Positions 8,009-16,796 of a stretch of 64,000 nucleotides of DNA are shown piece by piece. The DNA is from Planctomycetota bacterium (GTDB lineage: Bacteria; Planctomycetota; Phycisphaerae; SM23-33), in assembly GCA_022705325.1 (NCBI GenBank), contig JAKJER010000022.1:1-64000 (forward strand), written 5' to 3'. Within the stretch, counting starts at the first letter, position 1. Each line of letters starts with the position of its first letter. The position numbers and the translations under genes are program-made. Under the pieces are notes generated by a model, which saw only the letters and a list, made by a program, of their open reading frames with translations, had not been told where the DNA came from and did no database searches.

Positions 8009-9514
8009 CTATCCGACCTTCGCTCGATACTCCATCAGCATTTTGATCCACGCGCCCATGTAGTACCCGTGGTCATGGAAAGTGCGTCCGCTGACGAGGT
8101 TGCCGTCGATCACGCAGGGCTCGTCGACGAAGGTCCCGCCGCAGACTTCCAGGTCGAACTTGCACTTGGGGACGGTGGCCATTCGCTTGCCCTTGACGCA
8201 GCCGGCGGCGGCGGGGATCTCCACGCCGTGGCAGACCGACGCGACGGGCTTGTTGGCCTCGAAGAAGTGGCGGGTGATGCGCATCAGGTCCTTGTCGTAG
8301 CGGATGTACTCGGGGGCCCGCCCGCCGGAGAAGAAGATGCCCAGGTACTCGTCTTCCTTGATGTCCTTGAAGGCCACGTCCGCCTGGATGGTGTAGCCTT
8401 CCCACTCTTTGGTGATGGTCCAGCCGGGCTTGACCTCGTGCATGACCATCTGGTAGCGGCGCTTCTCCGGGGCGGCTACCACCGGTTTCAGCCCGGCCTC
8501 GATGAGGCGGTAGAAGGGGTAGAGCGTGTCCACCGTCTCGGTGGCGTCGCCGACGATAATCAGGACCTTGTCCATTTGCGCAGTCTCCTGTCTTTCCGTT
8601 GCCAGTTTGTCCAGGTAGTTTCTTGCCCGGTTGATCTCTTCGGTCACGCCTTGGGCCGTGGGCAGGATCGGCCGTCCGCGCGGCGTGGGGTGCATGAAGA
8701 TCGATGTCCAGCCCGCGTAGTTGATCTTTCGCAGGGCGGCCACGATCGGCGCGAAGTCCAGCGGCCCGCGCCCGGGCATCTGGAGCAGTTCCTTCTCCAG
8801 CGGCATGGGCTTCATGCAGCCGTCGCCGTGCTGCCAGGCGTAGAAGTGGGCCAGCTTGGGCCCCAGGTGCTCGATGAGGGCAGCGATAGCGGCGGCGTCC
8901 TGGTCCAGGTGGTAGGGGGCCAGGGCGATCCCCAGCGGCGCGTCGCCCGACAGCTCGGCCAGCCACTTGATCGAGTCCACCGAGCAGATCAGGTTCTTGC
9001 CGTGGTTCTCGATGGCCAGTGTGGCCTTCGCCGCGGCGGCGGCCTCCAGCGTGGGCTTGAGCTTCTCCACGAACGTCCGCACGGCCGCCTTGAGCTGCGG
9101 GCCCTTGACGTCGTACGGCCCGGCCCCGCCGCAGACGATGGTCCGTCCGCCGAGGCGCTTGAGGAGCTTGAACTCGTCGGCCAGGCGGAAGGGCCCCAGG
9201 TCGTAGCGGGTCAGGATGCCCAGGGCGAGGTTGTGCTTGCGGAGCCGCTCGGCGAAGGCGTCGACGCCCATCTCTTCGAGCTGCTCACGCTGGTTGCCGT
9301 GGGGCTTGGGCCAGATGTCCACGACCTCGCAGCCCGCCGGGCGGGCCTGCGGGAGGATCTCGTCCAGCTTGAGCGTGCCGTACATGCACGAGGCCTGGAT
9401 GTATCGCAGGCGGAAGGGGGTCGGCTTGGGGGCGGCTGGCAGTCGCCCGGCCCACGCCCCGGCTGCCAGGCCCGCCAACAGCTTGCCGCAGTCTCGACGA
9501 GTCAACTTGCTCAT
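8009..9514 (-). CDS. Fusion of a xylose isomerase-like TIM barrel and a DJ-1/PfpI domain
   Basis: One frame of 501 residues joins two known folds. Residues 1-30 are a Tat-like or Sec signal (LTRRDCGKLLAGLAAGAW). Residues about 35-305 are a sugar phosphate isomerase/epimerase-type (AP endonuclease 2 superfamily) barrel, with IENHG, HFYAWQHG and the metal-ligand pattern of the family. Residues 314-501 are a DJ-1/PfpI domain beginning MDKVLIIVGD, with the nucleophile elbow SVCHG. The second domain has its own ATG at 8575 and a good Shine-Dalgarno (AGGAG, about 9 bp upstream), so it may also be made separately. The start at 9514 has GAGG upstream. It is divergent from the rhamnosidase gene, suggesting a role in sugar turnover. 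Confidence 0.85.
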   Translation of the reverse strand: MSKLTRRDCGKLLAGLAAGAWAGRLPAAPKPTPFRLRYIQASCMYGTLKLDEILPQARPAGCEVVDIWPKPHGNQREQLEEMGVDAFAERLRKHNLALGILTRYDLGPFRLADEFKLLKRLGGRTIVCGGAGPYDVKGPQLKAAVRTFVEKLKPTLEAAAAAKATLAIENHGKNLICSVDSIKWLAELSGDAPLGIALAPYHLDQDAAAIAALIEHLGPKLAHFYAWQHGDGCMKPMPLEKELLQMPGRGPLDFAPIVAALRKINYAGWTSIFMHPTPRGRPILPTAQGVTEEINRARNYLDKLATERQETAQMDKVLIIVGDATETVDTLYPFYRLIEAGLKPVVAAPEKRRYQMVMHEVKPGWTITKEWEGYTIQADVAFKDIKEDEYLGIFFSGGRAPEYIRYDKDLMRITRHFFEANKPVASVCHGVEIPAAAGCVKGKRMATVPKCKFDLEVCGGTFVDEPCVIDGNLVSGRTFHDHGYYMGAWIKMLMEYRAKVG

Positions 9515-9641
9515 ACGCACCTCGCCCCGGGTCAATGGATCGCGAGCCATCCTATGGGAAGAACGCCGAGCGTGCAAGGAAACTGCTTGCAACGAGGGTA
9601 TCCTGCGAGACAATCGGCGGCAGGAAATCAGGAGCGTCTCG

Positions 9642-11966
9642 ATGAGCAATCGCATTTCTCTCTGCATCGTGTTGGCCCTGACGGCAGCGGCGTGCCCGGC
9701 GGAGACGGGCGACCCGCTGGACGGCGGGCAGTGGATCGCCCCGCCGGTCGGCGAAGAGGGCGCCCTGCCCCTGCTGCGAAAGGAGTTCACGCTGGAGGCC
9801 CGCCCGCGGAAGGCGACCCTCCGCATCGTCGGCCTGGGCGACTACGACGTCCGGTGCAACGGCAAGCGGCTGAGCGACACGGGCATCAATCAGCCGTGGT
9901 CGCAGTACGAAAAGACCCTGTACTACCGCGAGTTCGACATCACCGCCGACCTTCAGCCGGGCTACAACTGCCTGGGCGTGATGCTGTTCAACTCGTTCTG
10001 GCACAATCCCAACCCGCCGCGGGGGCGGTACAACAAGCACGGGCCGCAACGGTCAGCCGACGAGCCGCTGCTGCTGCGGGCGGTGGTGGTCGCGGAAATG
10101 ACCGACGGCACGACCCGGCGGATCGGCACGGATGGAGGCTGGCGCGTGGCCGGCGGGCCGGTCACGTTCTCGCACATCTTCGCGGGCGAGGACTACGACG
10201 CCCGCCGCGAGCAGGGCGGGTGGGACCGCTACGGCTTCGACGACAAGTCCTGGTCGCCGGCCCGGCTCGCCAAGGCCCCGCCGAGCAAACTGGTCGCCCA
10301 GCACTGGCCGGCCATTCGCACGTTCGACCGCTTCTGTCCGCAGGAGATCATCCAGTCCGCGCCGGGCGTGTGGCTCTACCGTTTCGGGCAGAACAGCAGC
10401 GCCCAACTCCGCATCGAGTTGGAGGGCGGCCAGCCGGGCGCGCGGGTGGCCTTCCGCTGCGGTGAACACAAGAACGACAAGGACCGTCTCTTCGGCGGGT
10501 ATGTGGTCGGCTGCGAGATCGTCGTCAACGGCAAGAGGCTGACGCACCAGTGGCTGTCGTTCTACCTGGGCATGCAGTTCGTCGAGGTCACGGGGGCCGT
10601 GCCGGCCGGTCGGGACAACCCCGACCACCTGCCCGTCATCCGCTCGATGGAGCTGGTCCACGTGCGGACGGGCCTGGACGAGGGCGGGCGGTTCGAGTGC
10701 TCCAGCACACTGTTCAACCGCACGCACAACCTGATCGACTGGGCGATGCGGTCGAACATGAGCCACGTCCTGACCGACTGCCCGCACCGCGAGAAGCTCG
10801 GGTGGCTGGAGGTGTCGTACCTGCTGGCCCGCTCGCTGGAGTACCGCTACGAATGCGACCGGTGGTTCGCGAAGATCCTCCGCGACATCCGCGACGCCCA
10901 GGAGCCAGACGGGCGGGTGCTGACAGTGGCCCCGAGCTATCCGGCCGGGCGGTTCCCCGGGGCGTTCAACTACACCGTCGAGTGGGGCGCGGCAGCCGTC
11001 CTGCTGGCATGGGAGAACTACCTGTGGAGCGGCGACAAGGAGGTGCTGGCCGCCAACTTCGACATGATGTGGCGCTTCACGGACAACGTGACCAGCCAGG
11101 CGAAGGACGGGCTGGCGCCGGGCGGTCTGGGCGACTGGTACGACTACGGGCACGGGCACGGCCCGGGGCCCTCGCGGTTCACGCCGACCAACCTGTCGGC
11201 CACCGCGACGTGGGCGCGGTGCGCGCTGGCGGTGTCGCAGGCAGCAGAGGTGCTGGGGCGGGCGGAGGAGGCCGGCGTGTATCGCAAGCTGCATGGGCGG
11301 ATCGCGGCCGACTTCCGGCGTCACTTCCGCGATCCGGCCACTGGCCGGCTCAAGCACACGGGCAGTCCGCAATGCGCCAACGCGATGGCGCTGATCGCCC
11401 AACTCGTGCCGGAAAGGGAGCGGGCGGCCCGGGTGGAGGAGATCGTCGCCGACCTGGAGAAGCGCAACTGGCAGCAGACGCCCGGCGACGTGGGGCACAT
11501 GTATTTCATCCGGGCGCTGGCCGAGGCGGGACGGTCGGACGTGCTGCACCGGGTCTACTCGCGGACGGGCGTCGGCAGCTACGGGGGCATCCTGGCCAAG
11601 GGGCTGACGGCCTTGCCCGAGTCGTGGGACGCGATCATGGACGGAACGCAGTCGCTCAACCACTGCATGCTGGGGCACGTGATGGAGTGGTTCTACGGCT
11701 ACGTGCTGGGCGTTCGACAGGCGCCCGGGAGTGCAGGCTGGAAGCGGGTGGTCATCCAGCCCTGCCCGGGCCCGCTGGAGTGGGCCAGGGGACAGGTCAA
11801 GACGCCGGCCGGCGTGATCGACTGTCGCTGGACAAGGGCGGACAAGCGGTTCCACCTGGTCGTTCAGATTCCACCCGGCGTGGAGGCCAGCGCCGTCTTG
11901 CCGGACGGCCAGATCAAAGCACTTCGTCCGGGCCTGAACGCGTTGGACGAGCCGGTCAGGGAATAG
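9642..11966 (+). CDS. Secreted alpha-L-rhamnosidase, GH78-like
   Basis: A 774-residue protein with a signal peptide (about 1-20). An N-terminal beta-sandwich with the GDYDVRCNGKRLSD pattern is typical of GH78 (residues 60-110), followed by a second sandwich and an (alpha/alpha)6 barrel. The family signature TDCPHREKLGW starts at residue 378; the usual form is DCPQRDERLGW, so this is a variant. Trp-rich GDWYDYG and ESWDAIMDGTQSLNH blocks follow, and a C-terminal sandwich closes the protein. The start at 9642 has CAGGAG 7 bp upstream. It should release terminal rhamnose (or a related deoxysugar) from oligosaccharides outside the cytoplasm. The divergent isomerase/DJ-1 gene starts 127 bp away. 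Confidence 0.9.
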   Translation: MSNRISLCIVLALTAAACPAETGDPLDGGQWIAPPVGEEGALPLLRKEFTLEARPRKATLRIVGLGDYDVRCNGKRLSDTGINQPWSQYEKTLYYREFDITADLQPGYNCLGVMLFNSFWHNPNPPRGRYNKHGPQRSADEPLLLRAVVVAEMTDGTTRRIGTDGGWRVAGGPVTFSHIFAGEDYDARREQGGWDRYGFDDKSWSPARLAKAPPSKLVAQHWPAIRTFDRFCPQEIIQSAPGVWLYRFGQNSSAQLRIELEGGQPGARVAFRCGEHKNDKDRLFGGYVVGCEIVVNGKRLTHQWLSFYLGMQFVEVTGAVPAGRDNPDHLPVIRSMELVHVRTGLDEGGRFECSSTLFNRTHNLIDWAMRSNMSHVLTDCPHREKLGWLEVSYLLARSLEYRYECDRWFAKILRDIRDAQEPDGRVLTVAPSYPAGRFPGAFNYTVEWGAAAVLLAWENYLWSGDKEVLAANFDMMWRFTDNVTSQAKDGLAPGGLGDWYDYGHGHGPGPSRFTPTNLSATATWARCALAVSQAAEVLGRAEEAGVYRKLHGRIAADFRRHFRDPATGRLKHTGSPQCANAMALIAQLVPERERAARVEEIVADLEKRNWQQTPGDVGHMYFIRALAEAGRSDVLHRVYSRTGVGSYGGILAKGLTALPESWDAIMDGTQSLNHCMLGHVMEWFYGYVLGVRQAPGSAGWKRVVIQPCPGPLEWARGQVKTPAGVIDCRWTRADKRFHLVVQIPPGVEASAVLPDGQIKALRPGLNALDEPVRE

Positions 11967-12257
11967 CGGCCCCGGGTTCGGGCCCTGGGCCGGCGGCGGG
12001 CTGACCGGCATGGGGCGCTATCCCCGCAGGCGTCGCGGGGCCTGAGGCAGGCGGCAAGTCCGGCCTGCCGGGCAAGACGGTGAACGGGCGAGGCCAGCCG
12101 CCCGTTGTGAAAGTTGCTCCTGCTGCGGGCGGGCCTCTTGCCTGCGCTCCGGCGTCGCGAAAGCTCGACAAATCGCCTGGATTTGCCTTCGCTTCCGCTC
12201 CTGGGTGCTCGGCAACATGCCGCGCCCTCGCGACGGAGCCCATCCTTCAACGGACTG
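11967..12257. other. Intergenic stretch without a supported feature
   Basis: About 290 bases between the convergent rhamnosidase and PAS-like genes. Frames on the minus strand stay open but have no domain, signal or start evidence. I see no convincing hairpin with a T tract, so how these two transcripts end is not apparent. Confidence 0.4.
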
Positions 12258-12785
12258 CTAGCTCTGCAGGTCGCTCTCCGGGCGGCCGACGTGATCGATC
12301 TGCAACAGGACGACGCCCAGCACCTTCTCCGTGGAGATCAGCAGACGAAGGCGGGGAAGACTCGAAATCAGGTCGCAGTCGAGATACGCCTCGACATTCC
12401 GAAAGCTCTTGCCGGTGACGAACGTCTCGGTCACCGAGCGGCGGATGGCGCAGCCGCTGCAATGGATGGTCTTGCCGCATCCCCCCGGAAGATGGGAGTG
12501 CGCACACTCGAACACCTCGCCGCCGCGGTGACCCGCCACCTGCGGGAGATCCTTGTTCAGCAGCGCCAGGAGGGTCTTGTTGGCCCGGGTCACGACCACG
12601 TCGCTGTCGGAGACAAGCACCGGCATGCCCAGCGTGTCCAGGAAATCAAGCAGGGGTACGCCCCCTTGCGCCCCGAGATGCTCCGTGCATTCCTCGCAGA
12701 TTCCGCCGGTGACCGGCCTGGCGGCGACTGCATCTCCAGGCATTCCCCGGTGGCACATCGCGCAAGTAACCTGGCACGGTCCCAC
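12258..12785 (-). CDS. Cys-rich PAS-like sensor protein
   Basis: A 175-residue soluble protein. It opens with paired CxxC motifs (CAMC at residues 8-11 and CEEC further on), then a PAS-like core (LLDFLDTLGMPVLVSDSDVVVTRAN), then a cysteine block GGCGKTIHCSGCAIRR. This arrangement recurs in a family of bacterial single-PAS proteins that I recognise only by pattern; a bound metal or heme is plausible. There is no output domain, so it may signal through a partner. The start is GTG at 12785 with GGGAG about 10 bp upstream. A TATAAT at 12853-12858 (minus strand), with TTGAAC 19 bp further up, could be its promoter. Confidence 0.75.
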   Translation of the reverse strand: MGPCQVTCAMCHRGMPGDAVAARPVTGGICEECTEHLGAQGGVPLLDFLDTLGMPVLVSDSDVVVTRANKTLLALLNKDLPQVAGHRGGEVFECAHSHLPGGCGKTIHCSGCAIRRSVTETFVTGKSFRNVEAYLDCDLISSLPRLRLLISTEKVLGVVLLQIDHVGRPESDLQS

Positions 12786-12920
12786 GACTGGCCTGCTCCC
12801 TCAGCCCGCCAGGCGGACCGGCGCCCCAGTCCGTGCCTGTCGGGACACATCCATTATAGAGGGGAGGCGGCCGTCCGGTTCAAAAAGTCGCGCCGCCCCA
12901 ACGGGAGGAACATGGCCAGG

Positions 12921-12985
12921 AAAGAAGGCCTGCCGTGACTCGGCAAGCCCTTTCCCGCCACCGAGGCCGACGGAAGCCGACCCCG
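12921..12985 (-). pseudogene. Relic copy of a tRNA-Asp 3' end plus terminator hairpin
   Basis: Bases 12961-12980 match the 3' end of tRNA-Asp (13721-13740) at 18 of 20 positions. Just beyond, 12927-12949 is a decayed version of the tRNA terminator stem at 13691-13713. The rest of the tRNA is missing. Together this is a direct repeat of the tRNA 3' end about 760 bp from the real gene, on the same strand. It is what remains either of a duplication or of an integration event. The small lipoprotein gene lies between the two copies. Confidence 0.6.
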
Positions 12986-12995
12986 CGCGCAAAGC

Positions 12996-13031
12996 AGGGC
13001 CGGGATCGGCACGAATGCCGATCCCGGCCCT
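12996..13031 (-). terminator. Strong hairpin after the lipoprotein gene
   Basis: A perfect 16-bp inverted repeat (12996-13011 and 13016-13031) encloses a CGAA loop. It lies 48 bp downstream of the lipoprotein stop at 13079. On the minus strand only a short TTT follows, so it may be a weak intrinsic terminator or an mRNA 3' stabiliser. Confidence 0.65.
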
Positions 13032-13078
13032 GGCGGTACCCATGTCAGCGATGCCGCCCCGCTGAACTCCGCGGCTGG

Positions 13079-13474
13079 CTACTTCATTTCCGCCATCGCG
13101 GCACCGAGCTTCATCAGCGCGGCCGGGTCCTTCACTTCCGTGGCGATGCGCTTCATCTCGGCTTCGATCTGCTTGCCGATCTCTTCGACCTTCGGCTCGT
13201 ACGTCTCGTCCATCTTCTTCCGCTCTTCCTTGCTCATCGCCTTCTCGAGTTCCTTGTACTCCTTGCCGATCTCGCTGCCCTTCTTGGCCAGGTCCTTGAT
13301 CTGCGTAGCGGCGGCCTCGGCCGACTCCTTGTCCTTGACGGTCTTCAGGGCGTTCGCGATGTCCTGCATGACGTCGATCATCTGGTCCGCCGCCTGCTCT
13401 TGCTTGCTCTTGCAGCCGGGCAGGCACACCACCAGACCCAGAACCGCTACGGCCATCAACGCGTTCTTCAGCAT
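13079..13474 (-). CDS. Small helical lipoprotein
   Basis: A 131-residue lipoprotein. The signal peptide ends in the lipobox LPGC with C21 as the acylated residue, followed by KSK. The mature part is almost entirely charged helix, rich in Lys and Glu, with heptad-like spacing, so probably a coiled coil. An ATG at 13474 with AAGGAGAAG just upstream fixes the start; longer in-frame extensions run through the tRNA region and are not credible. I do not recognise the family. It lies between tRNA-Asp and the relic copy of that tRNA, so it could be cargo of an old insertion. Confidence 0.8.
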   Translation of the reverse strand: MLKNALMAVAVLGLVVCLPGCKSKQEQAADQMIDVMQDIANALKTVKDKESAEAAATQIKDLAKKGSEIGKEYKELEKAMSKEERKKMDETYEPKVEEIGKQIEAEMKRIATEVKDPAALMKLGAAMAEMK

Positions 13475-13680
13475 TGCCACTTCTCCTTTGCCGGGACTTC
13501 CTGGATAGGTTCTCGCCAACAACCGATGTCGACGTTTGGGGCGATTATACCGCCCCTCGCGAAGCCCGCAAGCGCCTCTTCGGCTCGACGAAGAGGTCAT
13601 CCGCCCATTCCCATTCCCGGGGCACGACCGGGCTCGGACCGTCCGGCCTGAAGACCCGTTCCCCTCAACGGAAGCCAGGC

Positions 13681-13715
13681 CAAAAATAAAGGCTTGCCGA
13701 GATTCGGCAAGCCTT
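13681..13715 (-). terminator. Intrinsic terminator of tRNA-Asp
   Basis: A 10-bp stem (13691-13700 with 13704-13713) and a three-base loop are followed on the minus strand by TTTATTTTTG. This is a textbook rho-independent terminator starting 9 bases after the tRNA 3' end. Confidence 0.9.
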
Positions 13716-13721
13716 GACAAC

Positions 13722-13795
<74 letters not shown>

Positions 13796-13836
13796 ATGCT
13801 GGGTACCCATTCGGCTGACCGCCTCAGGGTCCATCA

Positions 13837-13864
13837 AATATATCGTACGCCGCGTTATAGTCAA
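13837..13864 (-). promoter_or_regulatory. Promoter of tRNA-Asp
   Basis: On the minus strand a -35 TTGACT (13859-13864) and a -10 TATATT (13837-13842) are 16 bp apart. The -10 lies about 41 bp from the mature 5' end, leaving room for a leader cut by RNase P. Confidence 0.7.
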
Positions 13865-13946
13865 TGACATTTTGCGTGGCGAGGAAATTTTCGGTCCGTG
13901 GCGGCGTGTGCCGCGGCCGTCCCGGGGGCCGAGACCGCGCAAGTGC

Positions 13947-13974
13947 TTGACAGGAAGGCAGGTCGGGGTACACT
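13947..13974 (+). promoter_or_regulatory. Promoter of the FG-GAP/PEP-CTERM gene
   Basis: Consensus -35 TTGACA (13947-13952), 16-bp spacer, -10 TACACT (13969-13974). The ATG at 14034 follows after a leader of about 50 bases with GGAGG 5 bp before it. Confidence 0.7.
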
Positions 13975-14033
13975 GGAGGGTGTCATTTCGTGGGACGCAA
14001 CAGGAAGTAGTAACGACTTGGACGGAGGTACGC

Positions 14034-15809
14034 ATGATGCTGGACATTCGCCCCCGCATGTCTCTGCTGACCGGTGTCCTGTGCGCGCTGTCGGTCGTGT
14101 CGTTCGGCCTGGCCGGGACGACGATCCTGGACGAAGAGTCCGCGGTCCTGACCGGGGCCACCTGGGGCAGCGGGGGCGGCGGGTACAACAACGACTGCCG
14201 CTACTCCAACGAAGCCCCTGCCGTCGCCACGTACACGTTCACGGGCCTGGGCAGCGGCTTGTATGACCTGATGGCGACCTGGCCCACGCACGCCAACCGC
14301 AGCAGCGACGTCAGCATCAGCATCAACGGCGGCCCGGCCATCCGCGTCAACCAGGAACTCACGGGGGCCGGGGTGTACACGGCCGGCTCGACGCCGGCGA
14401 GCATCTTCCACTACCTTGGCGCTCCGGTCGCCCCCGTAGGGGGGCAGATCACCGTCGCGCTCAGCAACAACCGCTCGGGGGCCAACGATTACCTGCTGGC
14501 CGACGCCGTCGCCCTCCGCCCGGCCGGGCCGAGGTCCATCGTTATGGACAACACGTCCAACGGCTTTGCCACCACGTTCACGGGCGGCAACACCACCGAG
14601 GGGTTCCTCAGCGGCATCAAGTACAGTTCTCCCTCCGCCGGCGCCGCCGGCGAACTGGCCACCTGGTCGTTTACCGACGTGCCGGGCGGGCGCTACCGCG
14701 TCCTGTCCACGTGGTCGACAAACGCCAACCGCACCCAGGCCGCCCCGTACTCCGTCTGGGACGGCGCGGCGCAACTGGGCTCGTCGAGGGTCAACCAGGA
14801 GGCCGCCCCCAACCGCGGCTTCGGCGGGGACATGACGGCCGACGGCGCCGCCTGGCGCAACCTCGGCGTCTACACGGTCAGCGGCGGGGCCATTCAGGTC
14901 CAGGTCCAGGGCGTGGCCAACGGCGGCACCGACTACGTGATTGCCGACGGCGTACGGCTCGAGCCGATCTTCTCCAACGGCCAGACAACCCGCCTGGGCG
15001 TGTTCCGTGGGCGGGAGTGGCACTTCGCGGAGAGCCCCGCCGCGCAGAGCATCTGGAAGACGAATCCCGGCTGGGGGACCAGCGCCCTGGGCGACCGCCC
15101 GGTCATGGGCGACTGGAACGGCGACGGGAACGACACCATCGGCGTCTTCCGTTCCGGCGGGGACAACCGCTGGTACTTCAACAACACGCTGGAGAGCACG
15201 GGGACGGACTTCTACACCACATCGTGGGGCAGCGGAGCGCTGGGCGACTGGCCGGTGGCGGGCGACTGGGACGGCGACGGCAAGGACGGCATCGGCGTCT
15301 TCCGGCGCACCGGCAACACCGCGGGCAACGATATGTGGTACCTCTCCAACAGCGCCGCCCACCCGGCCTCAGACATCAGTTTCGGCTGGGGCGCGGGCTA
15401 TTTGGGCGACTGGCCCTTCGCCGGCGACTGGGACGGTGACGGCATCGACGGCATCGGCGTCTTCCGATCCAGCAGCGGGTGGGTCTATCTCAGGAACCTG
15501 TCGGGCGGCATGCAGGCCTCGTTCCCGATGAGCAACTGGCAGAGCGGCGACCGCCCGGTGGCCGCCGACTGGGACGGCGACGGCATCGACGGCATCGGCC
15601 TGTTCCGCCCCTCGACCGGGCAGTGGTTCCTGGACAACAACCTCGACGGCATCATCGACCAAATCAACCAGGGCTTCGTGGCTGCGGACCCCAACGACCT
15701 CCCGGTGGCCGGCGTGGACATCATGCCCGAGCCGGCGTCGGCCCTGCTGCTGGTGCTGGGGGCCTGGGCCGTCGGCGGGCGCGCCAGGCGGCGGCTGCGG
15801 CAGGCATAA
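14034..15809 (+). CDS. PEP-CTERM protein with golvesin-like and FG-GAP-type repeats
   Basis: A 591-residue exported protein. After the signal peptide (about 1-27) come two copies of a roughly 150-residue beta-rich module resembling golvesin/Xly carbohydrate-binding domains (each has VNQE and ends in YLLADAVAL or YVIADGVRL). Then come at least four repeats of GDWDGDGxDxIGVFR type, a calcium-binding FG-GAP/VCBS-like pattern. The C-terminus is a PEP-CTERM sorting tail: MPEPASALL, a hydrophobic stretch and RARRRLRQA. It should be processed by an exosortase system, none of which is visible here, and kept at the surface or in matrix. ATGs at 14034 and 14037 are both possible; GGAGG lies upstream of both. 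Its last 325 bp overlap the opposite frame of the C39-like peptidase. Confidence 0.9.
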   Translation: MMLDIRPRMSLLTGVLCALSVVSFGLAGTTILDEESAVLTGATWGSGGGGYNNDCRYSNEAPAVATYTFTGLGSGLYDLMATWPTHANRSSDVSISINGGPAIRVNQELTGAGVYTAGSTPASIFHYLGAPVAPVGGQITVALSNNRSGANDYLLADAVALRPAGPRSIVMDNTSNGFATTFTGGNTTEGFLSGIKYSSPSAGAAGELATWSFTDVPGGRYRVLSTWSTNANRTQAAPYSVWDGAAQLGSSRVNQEAAPNRGFGGDMTADGAAWRNLGVYTVSGGAIQVQVQGVANGGTDYVIADGVRLEPIFSNGQTTRLGVFRGREWHFAESPAAQSIWKTNPGWGTSALGDRPVMGDWNGDGNDTIGVFRSGGDNRWYFNNTLESTGTDFYTTSWGSGALGDWPVAGDWDGDGKDGIGVFRRTGNTAGNDMWYLSNSAAHPASDISFGWGAGYLGDWPFAGDWDGDGIDGIGVFRSSSGWVYLRNLSGGMQASFPMSNWQSGDRPVAADWDGDGIDGIGLFRPSTGQWFLDNNLDGIIDQINQGFVAADPNDLPVAGVDIMPEPASALLLVLGAWAVGGRARRRLRQA

Positions 15810-16669
15810 TCGGTTCGACCGCCTGCCGCCGGAACCAGTCGCATGCCCCGCCCGCGGTAGAGCGTTCGCAGGCCTTCGGGCGTCCACTGTTCGAGGCCGA
15901 CGGCCGGGTCGGCCATCTGGACCCGCCCGTCGTGGCGGAAGGCCAGCAGCAGCACCGTATGCAACTCGCCCGGCGACCATCCCCACCGCCGGGAGTATAC
16001 CGAGTCCGCCCGGGCGTCGCGGGGCAGGCCGACCGAGAGGATCAGCGGTCCCGGGGCCAGCTCGGACAGCCTGTCGACGGGGCAGTCGAACACCTCCACG
16101 CGGAAGCCGGTGTCGGCGGTCTTCTTCTTGAGCCCGCGGTAGAGGCCCTGCCACCGGGTGCCGTCGCGGGTGAGGCAGAGACGGGCCATCTCCTGCTCGG
16201 TGGTCTGAATCCCGCAGCGGGCGAGCAGCGTGGCCGCGCAAGCGGGCGAGCAGGTTGCGGGCGAACTCTGGCGGCAGACGTTGCCGGCGGCCCACAGGTC
16301 GCGGCAGGGGGGCGGGCTGCCCAGGAGCGGATGAACCAGCACATACCCGCCCGCGACGGCCAGGCCGGCCACGGGCCAGGCGCGGCGAAGAAACGAGCCG
16401 GGCGTGAGGCGCCAGGCCAGGCCGGCCAGGAAGCCCGCCGCGATGGCCGCCCAGTTGCCCAGGACGATCGTGTTGGAGAACGGCAGCAGCCTCAGCAGCC
16501 ACACGCTGTCGCGGAGATGCACCTCATACAGAGCAGCCGCCAGGATGACGACGACGGCCGCCAGGCCGGCCAGCGCCTTATGCACCCGCCGGGCCAGGGC
16601 CAGGCCGCCCGCAAACGCCGCCACCGCCAGCACGACGATCACCACCACGCCGAGAACCAGGTCCCACAT
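15485..16669 (-). CDS. Membrane-anchored C39-like cysteine peptidase with antisense-extended tail
   Basis: About four membrane helices fill residues 4-112. A papain-like C39 domain follows: Q134 and C140 in RQSSPATCSPACAATLL, H237 in GELHTVLLL and D254 in QMADP make a complete triad. The recognisable domain ends near residue 279 (about nt 15832). The frame has no stop there and continues 115 residues antisense through the end of the PEP-CTERM gene to 15485. That tail looks like an antisense shadow (Ser/Pro/Arg rich), so either a stop was lost or the 3' ends truly overlap. The start at 16669 (MWDLVLG) has GGAG 6 bp upstream; an in-frame ATG at 16696 lacks one. Substrate unknown; processing of exported double-glycine leaders is the family role. 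Confidence 0.75.
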   Translation of the reverse strand: MWDLVLGVVVIVVLAVAAFAGGLALARRVHKALAGLAAVVVILAAALYEVHLRDSVWLLRLLPFSNTIVLGNWAAIAAGFLAGLAWRLTPGSFLRRAWPVAGLAVAGGYVLVHPLLGSPPPCRDLWAAGNVCRQSSPATCSPACAATLLARCGIQTTEQEMARLCLTRDGTRWQGLYRGLKKKTADTGFRVEVFDCPVDRLSELAPGPLILSVGLPRDARADSVYSRRWGWSPGELHTVLLLAFRHDGRVQMADPAVGLEQWTPEGLRTLYRGRGMRLVPAAGGRTDYACRSRRLARPPTAQAPSTSSRADAGSGMMSTPATGRSLGSAATKPWLIWSMMPSRLLSRNHCPVEGRNRPMPSMPSPSQSAATGRSPLCQLLIGNEACMPPDRFLR

Positions 16670-16796
16670 GCATTTCTCCAGGGCCGTCAGTCCCATCCTA
16701 TCGCAACGGCGGCGGGGAAAGACAGGCAATAGACAACCGCCCGCGGACAATAGACAATAGTCGGCACCAACCGCCGCCCTTGTCAAGGAGCCCGAA

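Noticed and set aside
8069..10465. A plus-strand frame of nearly 800 codons spanning the isomerase fusion and the start of the rhamnosidase
   Set aside because: It crosses two well-supported genes in wrong frames and contains no recognisable domain.
11864..12250. A 128-codon minus-strand frame at the end of the rhamnosidase
   Set aside because: Overlaps the conserved C-terminus of the rhamnosidase, with no ribosome site or family similarity.
13837..14191. A coding frame overlapping the tRNA promoter and PEP-CTERM start on the minus strand
   Set aside because: No start signal and Arg/Ser/Pro-rich antisense composition.
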